From Sedimenticola sp. (GTDB taxonomy: Bacteria > Pseudomonadota > Gammaproteobacteria > Chromatiales > Chromatiaceae): a stretch of DNA of 8,500 bases. The stretch spans positions 1 through 8,500 of the forward strand of contig JALWGP010000306.1 of assembly GCA_027038775.1 (NCBI GenBank). Direction: 5' to 3'. The number at the start of each line of letters is the position of its first letter. Within the stretch, counting starts at the first letter, position 1. The notes below the pieces were generated by a model. It saw only the letters and a program-made list of their open reading frames with translations. It was not told the origin of the DNA and made no database searches. Of the stretch, positions 1-8,500 are shown piece after piece. The translations under genes and the position numbers were made by a program.

Positions 1-141
1 CCGAGTCACCAAGCGTCCGGCCTTGGTGTCGAAGACCCTCTCCTTGTCGATCTTCCACTTGTGGTGGCCATGCCGGCAGAGGGTGTTCCCCCGGTGGCGT
101 TGCCGGGTCGTGGGACGCTTGAAGGGGATGACATTGCTCAT
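1..141 (-). CDS. Small conserved basic protein, N-terminal part (cut by window edge)
   Basis: Reading the minus strand from an ATG at 141-139 gives 47 uninterrupted codons to the window edge. The C-terminus and stop are not visible. The peptide begins MSNVIPFKRPT, continues with a basic stretch (RGNTLCRHGHHKWK, residues 17-30) and ends in a charged segment (KERVFDTKAGRLVTR). Cys22 with His24, His26 and His27 could start a metal-binding knuckle, but the rest would lie outside the window. From memory it resembles short uncharacterised gammaproteobacterial proteins starting with a similar VIPFKRP motif and ending in a CxxC pair; I know no function. There is no good Shine-Dalgarno upstream of the ATG. 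It is divergent from mlaF, with a 174-nt shared upstream region. The reading is supported by the coherent, conserved-looking peptide rather than by length. Confidence 0.6.
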   Translation of the reverse strand, partial: MSNVIPFKRPTTRQRHRGNTLCRHGHHKWKIDKERVFDTKAGRLVTR

Positions 142-231
142 GATTGGGGCGCGTGGGTTGGTCGATCTTCCGCGCCGGCATTCGCGGCACCTTAATGAAA
201 GCTTAACATTGCCGAAACAGAGTAACAGCCC

Positions 232-247
232 GCGCGGATGCGCGGAT
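232..247. repeat. Tandem 8-bp direct repeat with embedded hairpin
   Basis: GCGCGGAT occurs twice back to back at 232-239 and 240-247. The same stretch forms a perfect 6-bp inverted repeat, CCGCGC (230-235) and GCGCGG (240-245), around a 4-nt loop. It ends 8 nt before the proposed -35 element of the mla promoter. It could be a regulator site or chance in GC-rich DNA; nothing else identifies it. Confidence 0.4.
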
Positions 248-255
248 CCCGTTCC

Positions 256-284
256 TTGACCGCCGTTGGGGCGGGCGGGACAAT
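256..284 (+). promoter_or_regulatory. Putative sigma70 promoter of the mla operon
   Basis: TTGACC at 256-261 matches the -35 consensus at 5 of 6 bases. After exactly 17 nt, GACAAT at 279-284 matches the -10 consensus at 4 of 6, including the conserved second A and final T. Transcription would start near 291 and leave a leader of about 25 nt before the mlaF ATG at 316. This position also argues against a start at the in-frame ATG at 238, which would lie upstream of the promoter. Confidence 0.55.
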
Positions 285-306
285 CGAACGCTTGTTTTCG
301 CAACGT

Positions 307-310
307 GGAG
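307..310 (+). promoter_or_regulatory. Ribosome-binding site that fixes the mlaF start
   Basis: GGAG at 307-310 lies 5 nt before the ATG at 316. The in-frame ATG at 238 has no comparable site and would add 26 residues unlike the MlaF family. The site therefore supports the start at 316. Confidence 0.6.
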
Positions 311-315
311 CTTGC

Positions 316-1164
316 ATGAGACAGGGGCAGGAGGTTTCCGTCGCCGGTTCCCGGCCACCGGACGAACCGGTGCTGGTGAAGATTCGCGGCCTCCACTTCA
401 GCCGGGGTGATCGCAAGATCTTCGACGGGGTGGACATCGACATTCCCCGGGGCAGGGTGACTGCCATCATGGGGCCTTCGGGCACCGGCAAGACCACCCT
501 CCTCAAGCTCATCGGCGGGCAGCTCGCGCCGGACCGGGGGACCATCGAGGTGGACGGCCTGAATGTTCATGCCCTGGGGCGCAGGGAGCTCTACCGGCTG
601 CGCATGCGCATGGGCATGCTGTTCCAGAGCGGGGCGCTGCTCACCGATCTCGACGTGTTCGAGAACGTCGCCTACCCGTTGCGGGAGCATACCCGCCTGA
701 GCGAGAGCATGCTGCGCAAGCTGGTGCTGCTCAAGCTGGAGGCGGTGGGGCTGCGAGGCGCCCGCCACCTGAAGCCGGCGGAGCTCTCGGGTGGCATGGC
801 GCGCCGGGTGGCGCTGGCGCGGGCCATGGCGCTCGATCCCATGATGATCATGTACGACGAACCCTTCACCGGCCAGGATCCCATCTCCATGGGGGTGCTG
901 GTGAAGCTGATCCGGCAGCTCAACGACGCGGCACGGCTCACCAGCATCCTGGTCTCCCACGACGTGGCCGAGACCTGCGCCATCGCCGACCTGGTCTACG
1001 TCATCTCCGGCGGCAGGGTGATCGAGTCGGGGCCGCCGGAACAGCTGCGCGAATCGGGTTCCGAGTGGACCCGCCAGTTCATGCAGGGGCTGCCCGACGG
1101 CCCGGTGCCCTTCCACTACCCGGCGCCGGCGCTGGAAGCCGATCTCTTCGGGGAGGCGGCATGA
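316..1164 (+). CDS. mlaF: Phospholipid ABC transporter ATP-binding protein MlaF
   Basis: This 282-residue cytoplasmic ATPase powers the MlaFEDB inner-membrane complex, which moves phospholipid between the inner membrane and the periplasmic carrier MlaC. All ABC motifs are present: Walker [10 protein letters not shown] (53-61), Q-loop Gln104 in MLFQSGALL, signature LSGGM (157-161), Walker B ending in Asp181-Glu182, D-loop GQDP (186-189) and H-loop His215. The family-typical phrases [18 protein letters not shown] and [14 protein letters not shown] are clear. The C-terminal tail [10 protein letters not shown] (261-270) matches the MlaF extension that, in the known complex, contacts MlaB and the neighbouring MlaF. 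Length is slightly above the E. coli protein (about 269) because of an N-terminal extension of roughly 15 residues. The stop overlaps the mlaE ATG (ATGA), indicating translational coupling in one operon. Confidence 0.97.
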   Translation: MRQGQEVSVAGSRPPDEPVLVKIRGLHFSRGDRKIFDGVDIDIPRGRVTAIMGPSGTGKTTLLKLIGGQLAPDRGTIEVDGLNVHALGRRELYRLRMRMGMLFQSGALLTDLDVFENVAYPLREHTRLSESMLRKLVLLKLEAVGLRGARHLKPAELSGGMARRVALARAMALDPMMIMYDEPFTGQDPISMGVLVKLIRQLNDAARLTSILVSHDVAETCAIADLVYVISGGRVIESGPPEQLRESGSEWTRQFMQGLPDGPVPFHYPAPALEADLFGEAA

Positions 1165-1937
1165 CCGAGGTGCTGGCCAGGCTGGGTGCGGGCTGGATCC
1201 TGGCGGTGCGCCATCTGGGGCGTTCCCTGCTGCTCCTGCTGCGCATCCTGGAAGGGGTGGACGAGCTGCTGCTGCGGCCGCGCCTGCTGGTGGAGCAGCT
1301 CTTCTCGGTGGGGGTGCTCACCGTGCTCATCATCGCCGTCTCGGGGCTCTTCGTGGGCATGGTGCTCTCGCTGCAGGGGTACTACATCCTCTCCCAGTTC
1401 GCCGCCGAGTCGGCGCTGGGGGTGATGGTGGCGGCCTCGCTGCTGCGCGAGCTGGGACCGGTGGTGACGGCGCTGCTCTTCGCCGGCCGGGCCGGTTCGG
1501 CGCTCACCGCGGAGATCGGCCTGATGAAGGCCACCGAGCAGCTCTCGGGCCTGGAGATGATGGCGGTGGACCCGGTGCGCCGGGTGCTCACGCCCCGCTT
1601 CGTGGCCGGTTTCATCGCCATGCCGCTGCTGGCGGCGCTGTTCAGCGCGCTGGGCGTGCTGGGCGGCTGGTTCGTGGGCGTGGGGCTGCTGGGGGTGGAC
1701 GACGGCACCTGGTGGGTGCAGATGCAGGCGCGCATCGACTGGAACGAGGATCTCTCCAACGGCGTGATCAAGAGCCTGGTGTTCGGCTTCGTCTGCACCT
1801 GGATCGCCGTGTTCCAGGGGTACAACAGCGTGCCCACCTCGGCCGGCGTCAGCCGGGCCACCACCCGTACCGTGGTGCACTCCTCCCTTGCGGTGCTGGG
1901 GCTGGATTTCGTGCTCACCGCACTGATGTTCAAATAG
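1161..1937 (+). CDS. mlaE: Phospholipid ABC transporter permease MlaE
   Basis: This 258-residue integral inner-membrane permease dimerises and, with MlaF, MlaB and the MlaD hexamer, forms the lipid translocation path; E. coli MlaE is about 260 residues. An amphipathic N-terminal segment (about 10-45) is followed by hydrophobic helices near 48-75, 86-110, 145-178, 201-221 and 240-257. The diagnostic MlaE/Ttg2B block is [20 protein letters not shown] (109-128), continuing into [11 protein letters not shown]; this conserved cytoplasmic loop contacts the ATPase. The ATG at 1161 overlaps the mlaF stop by 4 nt and is preceded by a strong GGGGAGG (1150-1156) with 4-nt spacing, which fixes the start. 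A longer in-frame extension back to 1065 lies inside mlaF and is not needed. Confidence 0.97.
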   Translation: MTEVLARLGAGWILAVRHLGRSLLLLLRILEGVDELLLRPRLLVEQLFSVGVLTVLIIAVSGLFVGMVLSLQGYYILSQFAAESALGVMVAASLLRELGPVVTALLFAGRAGSALTAEIGLMKATEQLSGLEMMAVDPVRRVLTPRFVAGFIAMPLLAALFSALGVLGGWFVGVGLLGVDDGTWWVQMQARIDWNEDLSNGVIKSLVFGFVCTWIAVFQGYNSVPTSAGVSRATTRTVVHSSLAVLGLDFVLTALMFK

Positions 1938-1952
1938 GACCGACGAAGAACA

Positions 1953-2423
1953 ATGAAAACGAGCAAGACCGTGGAAATCTTGGTGGGCGCCTTCGTGGCG
2001 GCGGCGTTGCTGGCGCTCTTCTTCCTGGCCATGAAGGTGAGCAACCTGGGCACCCTGGACACCAGCGACACGTTCGAGGTGGTGGCCCGCTTCGACAACA
2101 TCGGCAGCCTCAAGGTGAAGGCGCCGGTGACCATGGCCGGGGTGGAGGTGGGCCGGGTGAGCAGCATCGGCTTCGACCAGGAACGGTACCAGGCGGTGGT
2201 GAAGCTGGCCATCTACCGGCGCTTCGACCGCATCCCCGACGATACCTTCGCCAAGATCCTCACCGCCGGGCTGCTCGGAGAGCAGTACGTCGGGCTGGAT
2301 CCGGGCGGCAGCGACACTTTCCTGGAGGAAGGCAGCGAAATCGAGATCACCCAGTCGGCCATGGTGCTCGAAGAGGTGATCGGACAGTTCATCTTCGGCA
2401 AGGCCAAGGAGGAAAAGCAATGA
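1953..2423 (+). CDS. mlaD: MCE-domain lipid-binding protein MlaD
   Basis: This 156-residue protein is anchored in the inner membrane by one N-terminal helix (about 8-28). The rest is periplasmic: in characterised homologues the MCE domains form a hexameric ring over MlaE and hand lipid to or from MlaC. The MCE domain runs from about residue 39 to 117, with FDNIGSLKVKAPVTMAGVEVG (47-67) and the hallmark GLLGEQYV (106-113). The following helix SAMVLEEVIGQFIFG (135-149), which lines the hydrophobic pore in the family, is well conserved. It is shorter than E. coli MlaD (about 183) because the disordered tail after this helix is almost absent (AKEEKQ). The start lies 15 nt after mlaE, with only a weak purine-rich site (GAAGAA, 1945-1950). 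The stop overlaps the mlaC ATG by 4 nt. Confidence 0.96.
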   Translation: MKTSKTVEILVGAFVAAALLALFFLAMKVSNLGTLDTSDTFEVVARFDNIGSLKVKAPVTMAGVEVGRVSSIGFDQERYQAVVKLAIYRRFDRIPDDTFAKILTAGLLGEQYVGLDPGGSDTFLEEGSEIEITQSAMVLEEVIGQFIFGKAKEEKQ

Positions 2424-3029
2424 AGATCAGGGAAGCAGTGGCGATGTTGGTGCTCTGCCTCTGGGGGGTGGTCTCTTCCGCCAACGGGGTGCCCGATCCC
2501 CAGGAACTGGTACGCAGCACGGCGGAATACGTGCTTTCGGAGGTGCGGGCGCACAAGGCGGAGCTGGAAAGGGACAACAGCGGCATCTATCGCCTGGTGG
2601 AGGAGAGGGTGATTCCCCATTTCGACTTCCGCCGCATGACCCGTTCCGCGCTGGGGCGCTACTGGCGCCAGGCCACGGAGGAGCAGCGGAACCGGCTCAC
2701 GCGGGAATTCCAGGAGCTCCTGGTGCGCACCTACGCCATCATGCTGCTCAGCTATTCTGACGAGAAAGTGGAATACCTGCCCTTCCGCGGCAGGCCCGGC
2801 GACAAGCGGGTGGTGGTGCGCACCAAGGTTTACACCAGCGACGGGGCGCCGCCGGTACCCATCGACTACCGGCTCTATTTCAAGGATGGGCAGTGGAAGG
2901 TGTACGACGTGGTGGTGGACGGGGTGAGCCTGGTCTCCAACTACCGCGGCACCTTCGCCAGCGAGGTGCGCAAGGGGGGCATCGAGGGGCTCATCGTCTC
3001 GCTGGAGAAGCACAACCGCGAACTGGGCA

Positions 3030-3037
<8 letters not shown>
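2420..3037 (+). CDS. mlaC: Periplasmic phospholipid-binding protein MlaC
   Basis: This 205-residue soluble periplasmic shuttle carries phospholipid between the outer-membrane MlaA-porin complex and inner-membrane MlaFEDB. A Sec signal peptide is visible: basic start MKIR, hydrophobic core about 7-18, and a likely cleavage after Ala21 (SSA) or Gly23. The mature part shows the Ttg2D/MlaC pattern: VIPHFDFRRMTR (64-75), ALGRYWRQATEEQR (77-90), a beta-rich middle (130-160) and the family-defining VYDVVVDGVSLVSNYRGTF (161-179). E. coli MlaC is about 211 residues, so this looks complete. The start is fixed by the best ribosome-binding site in the operon, AAGGAGG (2406-2412), 7 nt before the ATG. It overlaps mlaD by 4 nt and mlaB by 8 nt. 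MlaA is not in the window and is usually encoded elsewhere. Confidence 0.96.
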
Positions 3038-4654
<1,617 letters not shown>

Positions 4655-4662
4655 GAAGTGCC

Positions 4663-5304
4663 ATGGAATTTTCCGCTCCCGTCACCATCGCCCTGGCCAA
4701 GGGCCGCATCCTCAGGGACACCCTGCCGCTGCTGCGCCACGCCGGCATCGAGCTGCGCGACGATCCCGACACCAGCCGCAAGCTGATCCTGGACACCAAC
4801 CACGAGCAGGTGAAGGTGGTGCTGATCCGCGCCACCGACGTGCCCACCTACGTGCAGTGGGGCGCCGCCGACCTGGGGGTGGCGGGCAAGGACACCCTGG
4901 TCGAACACGGTGGCGAAGGGCTCTACGAGCCGCTGGACCTGAAGATCGCGAAATGCCGCCTCATGGTGGCGGGGAAACCGGACGCCTCCCTGGAGGGCCA
5001 GCGGTTGCGCATCGCCACCAAGTACGTGCGTGCCACCAAGCGGTACTTTGCCGAGCGGGGCCAGCAGGTGGAGATCATCAAGCTCTACGGCTCCATGGAG
5101 CTGGCGCCCCTGGTGGGGCTGGCCGACCTCATCGTGGACCTGGTGGAGAGTGGCAATACCCTCAAGGCCAACGGCCTGGTGCCGCTGGAACACATCATGG
5201 ACATCAGCTCCCGCCTGGTGGTGAACAAGGCGAGCTGGAAGATGAAGCACGAGACCATCGTGGCGCTGGTGGAAGCCATCGGCGAGGCGGTGGCCGCTTC
5301 ATAA
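4663..5304 (+). CDS. hisG: ATP phosphoribosyltransferase, short form HisG(S)
   Basis: HisG condenses ATP with PRPP to phosphoribosyl-ATP, the first step of histidine synthesis. The protein has 213 residues, against about 299 for E. coli HisG. It ends after the catalytic domains and lacks the C-terminal ACT-like domain that senses histidine. This is the short class, which in known cases forms a hetero-octamer with the regulatory HisZ. The N-terminus [17 protein letters not shown] (8-24), [11 protein letters not shown] (67-77) and the PRPP-binding stretch [13 protein letters not shown] (155-167) identify it clearly. The start lies 8 nt after the murA stop with GAGAAG (4653-4658) just upstream. 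The natural TAA stop and conserved tail (KMKHETI) show a true short form rather than a truncation. hisZ is not in the window; in many relatives it lies beside purA. Confidence 0.96.
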   Translation: MEFSAPVTIALAKGRILRDTLPLLRHAGIELRDDPDTSRKLILDTNHEQVKVVLIRATDVPTYVQWGAADLGVAGKDTLVEHGGEGLYEPLDLKIAKCRLMVAGKPDASLEGQRLRIATKYVRATKRYFAERGQQVEIIKLYGSMELAPLVGLADLIVDLVESGNTLKANGLVPLEHIMDISSRLVVNKASWKMKHETIVALVEAIGEAVAAS

Positions 5305-5329
5305 ACCGCATTGAACCTGGACAGACAAG

Positions 5330-6631
5330 ATGGCTGAAAGCCGCAAACTCGACGCAAGCGCGCCCGGTTTCCAGCAGCAGCTCGACGAGCTGCTGGCCTG
5401 GGAAGGGGTCTCCGACCAGTCGGTGAACGATACCGTCAACGGGATCATCGCCGAGATCCGCGCCCGCGGTGACGAGGCCCTGGTGGAGTTCACCAACCGC
5501 TTCGACGGCTGGCAGGCGGGCAGCGCCGCCGACCTGGAGATCCCCCTCTCGAGGCTGGAGCAGGCCTGGAACACCATTCCGGCCGACCAGCGTGAGGCGC
5601 TGGAGGCCGCTGCCGCCCGCATCCGCGCCTACGCCGAGAAGCAGAAGATGTCGGGCTGGGAGTACGAGGAGGCCGACGGCACCCTCCTGGGCCAGCAGGT
5701 GACGCCGCTGGACCGGGTGGGGCTCTACGTGCCCGGCGGCAAGGCGGCCTACCCCTCCTCGGTGCTGATGAACGCCATCCCCGCCAAGGTGGCCGGGGTG
5801 GGGCAGCTGGTGATGGTGGTGCCCACTCCCGGCGGCGAGCTCAACGAGCTGGTGCTGGCCGCGGCCCACGTCTCGGGGGTGGACAAGGTGTTCGCCGTGG
5901 GCGGCGCCCAGGCAGTGGCGGCGCTGGCATACGGCACCGAGACCATTCCCGCTGTGGACAAGATCGTGGGTCCCGGCAACATCTACGTCGCCACCGCCAA
6001 GCGCGCCGTCTTCGGCCAGGTGGGCATCGACATGGTGGCTGGTCCCTCGGAGATCCTGGTGATCTGCGACGGGGGTACCGACCCCCGCTGGGTGGCCATG
6101 GACCTCTTCTCCCAGGCCGAGCACGACGAGGATGCCCAGTCCATCCTGCTCTCTCCCGACGCCGGCTTCATCGAGAAGGTGGAGGCGGCCATCGACGAGC
6201 TGCTCCCTTCGATGGAACGGAAGGAGATCATCGCCACCGCCCTGCGCGAGCGCGGGGCGCTGATCAAGGTGAGGGACCTGGACGAGGCGGCGGAGATCGC
6301 CAACCACATCGCTCCCGAGCACCTGGAGCTGTCGGTGGAGAACGCCCGCGACTACGCGAGGAAGATCCGCCATGCCGGCGCCATCTTCATGGGACGCTAC
6401 ACCTCCGAGCCCCTGGGGGACTACTGCGCCGGCCCCAACCACGTGCTGCCCACCAGCCGCACCGCCCGCTTCAGTTCGCCCCTGGGGGTCTACGACTTCC
6501 AGAAGCGCACCAGCCTCATCATGGCCTCGGAGGCGGGCGCCGACACCCTGGGGCGCATCGCCTCCACCCTGGCGCGGGGCGAGGGGCTCACCGCCCACGC
6601 CCGCTCCGCCGAGTACCGCCTGAAACCATGA
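5330..6631 (+). CDS. hisD: Histidinol dehydrogenase HisD
   Basis: HisD is the zinc-dependent enzyme that oxidises L-histidinol to histidine in two NAD-dependent steps, the end of the pathway. The protein has 433 residues, matching the usual 430-440. The residues expected from the E. coli enzyme are all found: zinc ligands Gln262 and His265 ([11 protein letters not shown]), Asp364 (GDYCAGPNH) and His423 (TAHARS), and the catalytic pair Glu330-His331 (IAPEHLEL). Other signatures are [21 protein letters not shown] (131-151), [15 protein letters not shown] and [13 protein letters not shown]. It follows hisG by 25 nt with only a weak purine-rich stretch before the ATG, and its stop overlaps the hisC start (ATGA). 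Confidence 0.98.
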   Translation: MAESRKLDASAPGFQQQLDELLAWEGVSDQSVNDTVNGIIAEIRARGDEALVEFTNRFDGWQAGSAADLEIPLSRLEQAWNTIPADQREALEAAAARIRAYAEKQKMSGWEYEEADGTLLGQQVTPLDRVGLYVPGGKAAYPSSVLMNAIPAKVAGVGQLVMVVPTPGGELNELVLAAAHVSGVDKVFAVGGAQAVAALAYGTETIPAVDKIVGPGNIYVATAKRAVFGQVGIDMVAGPSEILVICDGGTDPRWVAMDLFSQAEHDEDAQSILLSPDAGFIEKVEAAIDELLPSMERKEIIATALRERGALIKVRDLDEAAEIANHIAPEHLELSVENARDYARKIRHAGAIFMGRYTSEPLGDYCAGPNHVLPTSRTARFSSPLGVYDFQKRTSLIMASEAGADTLGRIASTLARGEGLTAHARSAEYRLKP

Positions 6632-7701
6632 GCGCCGGCGATCCCGCCCAGCGCTGGGTGCGGCCGGAGATCCGGGCGCTGGCCGCCTACCACGTCCAGA
6701 AGGCGTCGGGGCTGATCAAGCTCGACGCCATGGAGAACCCTTACGGCTGGCCGGAGCCCCTGAAGCAGGCTTGGCTGGAACGGCTGCGCCAGGTGGAGGT
6801 GAACCGCTATCCCGACCCCGAAGCGCGCGAGCTGGCGCAGGTCCTGCGCCGGGTGATGGGCGTGCCCGGGGGCATGGAGCTGCTGCTGGGGAACGGCTCC
6901 GACGAGATCATCCAGCTCATCGCCCTGGCCCTCGGCGGGCCGGGCCGCACCATCCTCTCCGTGGAGCCCGGCTTCGTCATGTACCGGATGATCGCCACCT
7001 TCTGCGGGCTGCAATACGTGGGGGTGCCGCTGCGCGAGGACTTCTCCCTGGACCTGCCGGCGGTGAAGGAGGCCATCGAGCGGCACCGGCCGGCGGTGGT
7101 CTTCCTGGCCTGCCCCAACAACCCCACTGGCAACCTTTTCGACGGGGAAGAGGTGGTGGAGATCGTCGAGGCGGCCCCCGGCCTGGTGGTCATCGACGAG
7201 GCCTACAGCCCTTTCACCGACGCCACCTTCATGCACCGGCTGGGTGAGTTTCCCAACCTGGTGGTGATGCGCACCCTCTCCAAGCTGGGGCTGGCGGGGC
7301 TGCGGCTGGGGTACCTCGCAGGGCCCCGTGAGTGGCTGGCCGAGTTCCACAAGGTGCGCCTGCCCTACAACATCAACGTGCTTACCCAGGTCACTGCCAC
7401 CTTCGCCCTCACCGACGGCTGGTCCGTGCTGCAGGAGCAGACCGCCGCCATCCGCGCCGAGCGGGCGCGGCTCTTCGCCGCCCTGGAGGCGATCCCGGGG
7501 CTGGAGCCCTTCCCCTCCGAGGCCAACTTCATCCTGGTGCGCACCGAGCCGGGCCGGGCGGAGGAGACCTTCGAGCAGCTCAAGGCGGGTGGCGTGCTGG
7601 TGAAGAAGCTCCACGGCAGCCATCCGCTGCTGGATGCCTGCCTGCGCCTCACCGTGGGCACCCCGGAAGAGAACGACCGGCTCCTTCAGCTCCTCGCCTG
7701 A
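6628..7701 (+). CDS. hisC: Histidinol-phosphate aminotransferase HisC
   Basis: HisC is a PLP-dependent fold-type I aminotransferase that moves an amino group from glutamate to imidazole acetol phosphate, forming histidinol phosphate. The protein has 357 residues, normal for the family. Key residues are GNGSDEII (88-95), which helps bind PLP phosphate; Asn165 in CPNNPTG; Asp190 and Tyr193 in [10 protein letters not shown]; the Schiff-base Lys219 in [15 protein letters not shown]; Arg226; and the carboxylate-binding Arg340 in CLRLTVG. The start overlaps the hisD stop by 4 nt with no clear ribosome-binding site, so translation is probably coupled. Some Gammaproteobacteria have two HisC paralogues of different substrate range; the hisGD linkage makes this the histidine enzyme. 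No stem followed by a T-run is seen after the stop, so the operon's terminator is not evident. Confidence 0.97.
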   Translation: MSAGDPAQRWVRPEIRALAAYHVQKASGLIKLDAMENPYGWPEPLKQAWLERLRQVEVNRYPDPEARELAQVLRRVMGVPGGMELLLGNGSDEIIQLIALALGGPGRTILSVEPGFVMYRMIATFCGLQYVGVPLREDFSLDLPAVKEAIERHRPAVVFLACPNNPTGNLFDGEEVVEIVEAAPGLVVIDEAYSPFTDATFMHRLGEFPNLVVMRTLSKLGLAGLRLGYLAGPREWLAEFHKVRLPYNINVLTQVTATFALTDGWSVLQEQTAAIRAERARLFAALEAIPGLEPFPSEANFILVRTEPGRAEETFEQLKAGGVLVKKLHGSHPLLDACLRLTVGTPEENDRLLQLLA

Positions 7702-7747
7702 CTTCCCTTCGCGATCTCCTTCTCCTGATTCTTGCCGAGGCGGGTTG

Positions 7748-7762
7748 ATAGCTTTTGGCTAT
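7748..7762 (+). promoter_or_regulatory. Putative OxyR-binding site
   Basis: ATAGCTTTTGGCTAT at 7748-7762 is an ATAG-N7-CTAT element, the form bound by the peroxide sensor OxyR, and also carries the preferred T at position 6. A second, degenerate unit in the canonical 22-bp register reads ATAA-N7-TTAA (7770-7784). A further ATAG-N7-CAAT lies at 7796-7810. It is 94 nt upstream of a peroxiredoxin-glutaredoxin gene, a known type of OxyR target. No good -35/-10 pair is visible downstream (AATACT at 7808-7813 is the best -10), as expected for an activator-dependent promoter. Confidence 0.6.
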
Positions 7763-7799
7763 CGTTTGAATAAAAATATTTTAATTCCATAAACGATAG
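7759..7799. repeat. 9-bp perfect inverted repeat around an AT-rich core
   Basis: CTATCGTTT (7759-7767) and AAACGATAG (7791-7799) are perfect inverted copies separated by 23 nt. The spacer contains the palindrome AAAATATTTT (7773-7782). The stretch 7764-7810 is only about 19% GC, in sharp contrast to the flanking genes. The left arm includes the right half of the OxyR motif. Its function may be a regulator operator or a bendable promoter element. It is not a terminator by form, because no T-run follows on the plus strand. Confidence 0.5.
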
Positions 7800-7811
7800 A
7801 AAAAACCAATA

Positions 7812-7853
7812 CTGTCTCCACGCTAGATAGTGATTCATTGATACAGGAGACAG
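7812..7853 (+). promoter_or_regulatory. Inverted repeat that can pair with the Shine-Dalgarno of the Prx-Grx gene
   Basis: CTGTCTCC (7812-7819) is perfectly complementary to GGAGACAG (7846-7853), with a 26-nt loop. The right arm contains the ribosome-binding site AGGAGA (7845-7850), which lies 6 nt before the ATG at 7857. If the transcript starts upstream of 7812, the RNA stem would hide the ribosome-binding site. If it starts near 7820, as the weak -10 at 7808 would imply, the left arm is not transcribed and the dyad could only act as DNA. Confidence 0.4.
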
Positions 7854-7856
7854 ATC

Positions 7857-8500
7857 ATGCAAAACCGAGAAGGCCAATCCGTACCCCAGGTCACGTTCAA
7901 GACCCGCCGAAATGGGGAATTCGTGGACGTGACCACCGACGAACTCTTCAAGGGCAGGACGGTGGTGGTGTTCGCGCTTCCCGGCGCCTTCACCCCCACC
8001 TGTTCCTCCACCCACCTGCCGCGCTACGAGGAGCTGGCGCCGGCCTTCCGCGCCGCCGGTGTGGACGAGATCCTCTGCATCTCGGTGAATGACGCCTTCG
8101 TCATGGAGGCCTGGGCCGAGGACCAGGGGGTGAAGGAGGTGCGCCTGATCCCCGACGGCAATGGCGACTTCACCGCCGGCATGGGCATGCTGGTGGACAA
8201 GTCGGACCTGGGCTTCGGCAGGCGCAGCTGGCGCTACTCCATGCTGGTGAAGGACGGGGTCATCGAGAAGATGTTCATCGAGCCCGAGAAGCCCGGCGAC
8301 CCCTTCGAGGTCTCCGACGCCGACACCATGCTCGACTACCTCGATCCACGGGCGGAGAAGCCCCTGGCCGTCACCCTGATCACCCGGAGCGGCTGCCCCT
8401 TCTGTGCCCGGGCCAAGGCGATGCTGGCGGAACACGGCATGGATTTCGACGAGATCGTTCTCGGCCGTGACCTGCCCGTGCGGGGACTGCGGGCCATGAC
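7857..8500 (+). CDS. Peroxiredoxin-glutaredoxin hybrid (Prx5-Grx), 3' end outside window
   Basis: The protein is a cytoplasmic thiol peroxidase that reduces hydrogen and alkyl peroxides using glutathione through its own glutaredoxin domain; the best studied member is Haemophilus influenzae PGdx. The first 214 codons are visible, against about 240 for the family. The N-terminal Prx5 domain (about 1-160) has the peroxidatic Cys49 in [15 protein letters not shown] (41-55), then [12 protein letters not shown] and [11 protein letters not shown]. After a linker (about 161-168) the glutaredoxin domain begins with [12 protein letters not shown], giving the redox pair Cys180/Cys183 (CPFC). The ATG at 7857 is supported by AGGAGA at 7845-7850. 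It is separated from hisC by 155 nt holding its own regulatory sites, so it is most likely a separate transcription unit. In many genomes this gene adjoins oxyR, which is not visible here. Confidence 0.95.
   Translation, partial: MQNREGQSVPQVTFKTRRNGEFVDVTTDELFKGRTVVVFALPGAFTPTCSSTHLPRYEELAPAFRAAGVDEILCISVNDAFVMEAWAEDQGVKEVRLIPDGNGDFTAGMGMLVDKSDLGFGRRSWRYSMLVKDGVIEKMFIEPEKPGDPFEVSDADTMLDYLDPRAEKPLAVTLITRSGCPFCARAKAMLAEHGMDFDEIVLGRDLPVRGLRAM

Noticed and set aside
238..315. A 26-residue upstream extension of MlaF from the ATG at 238
   Set aside because: It would begin upstream of the best promoter, lacks a ribosome-binding site and does not resemble MlaF; GGAG at 307-310 supports the ATG at 316.
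1116..2420. Long open frame on the minus strand across mlaE and mlaD
   Set aside because: It is antisense to two certain genes and its composition (His, Glu, Arg, Gln rich) is the usual shadow of GC-rich coding DNA.
5204..6598. 464-residue minus-strand open frame opposite hisD
   Set aside because: Antisense to a complete hisD with all catalytic residues; the translation shows no family features.
6490..7623. 377-residue minus-strand open frame opposite hisC
   Set aside because: Antisense shadow of hisC with a repetitive, biased composition.
7747..7768. Intrinsic terminator for the his genes (GATAGC/GCTATC hairpin)
   Set aside because: The stem is only 6 bp with half AT pairs and is not followed by a real T-run; the OxyR motif explains the symmetry better.
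7686..8435. Minus-strand open frame opposite the Prx-Grx gene running into the hisC 3' end
   Set aside because: It crosses the AT-rich regulatory gap and is antisense to a clearly identified gene; no domain is visible.

Overview
The window is a compact, GC-rich chromosomal segment with a layout typical of Gammaproteobacteria. From left to right it holds the start of a small divergent gene, the five-gene Mla phospholipid transport operon (mlaFEDCB), murA, hisG, hisD and hisC, then a regulatory gap and the first ~214 codons of a peroxiredoxin-glutaredoxin hybrid. The high GC, the mla-murA-hisGDC order (also seen, from memory, in Pseudomonas and sulfur-oxidising gammaproteobacteria) and the short HisG suggest a non-enteric gammaproteobacterium. 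I cannot name the genus.

Positions 1-141 (minus strand) encode the N-terminal 47 residues of a small basic protein cut by the window edge. The 174-nt gap to mlaF holds a good sigma70-type promoter (256-284) and a tandem 8-bp repeat. From 316 to 7701 all genes are on the plus strand and tightly packed. mlaF/mlaE, mlaD/mlaC, mlaC/mlaB and hisD/hisC overlap by 4-8 nt, and the largest gap is 62 nt before murA, where many relatives carry the BolA-like ibaG. The Mla proteins form an inner-membrane ABC complex (MlaF ATPase, MlaE permease, MlaD MCE ring, MlaB STAS subunit) plus a periplasmic carrier (MlaC) that keeps outer-membrane lipid asymmetry. MurA starts peptidoglycan precursor synthesis. HisG, HisD and HisC are the first, last and a middle enzyme of histidine synthesis. 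HisG is the short form that needs HisZ, which is not in the window.

After hisC comes a 155-nt intergenic region with an abrupt AT-rich core. It contains a near-consensus OxyR motif, a 9-bp inverted repeat sharing one half-site with it, and an 8-bp inverted repeat whose right arm is the ribosome-binding site of the next gene. That gene is a Prx5-Grx fusion, a thiol peroxidase that other bacteria control through OxyR, so motif and gene product agree.

I see no mobile element, tRNA/rRNA, CRISPR array or defence system. The coding part is ordinary housekeeping. The region most worth a second look is 7745-7856.
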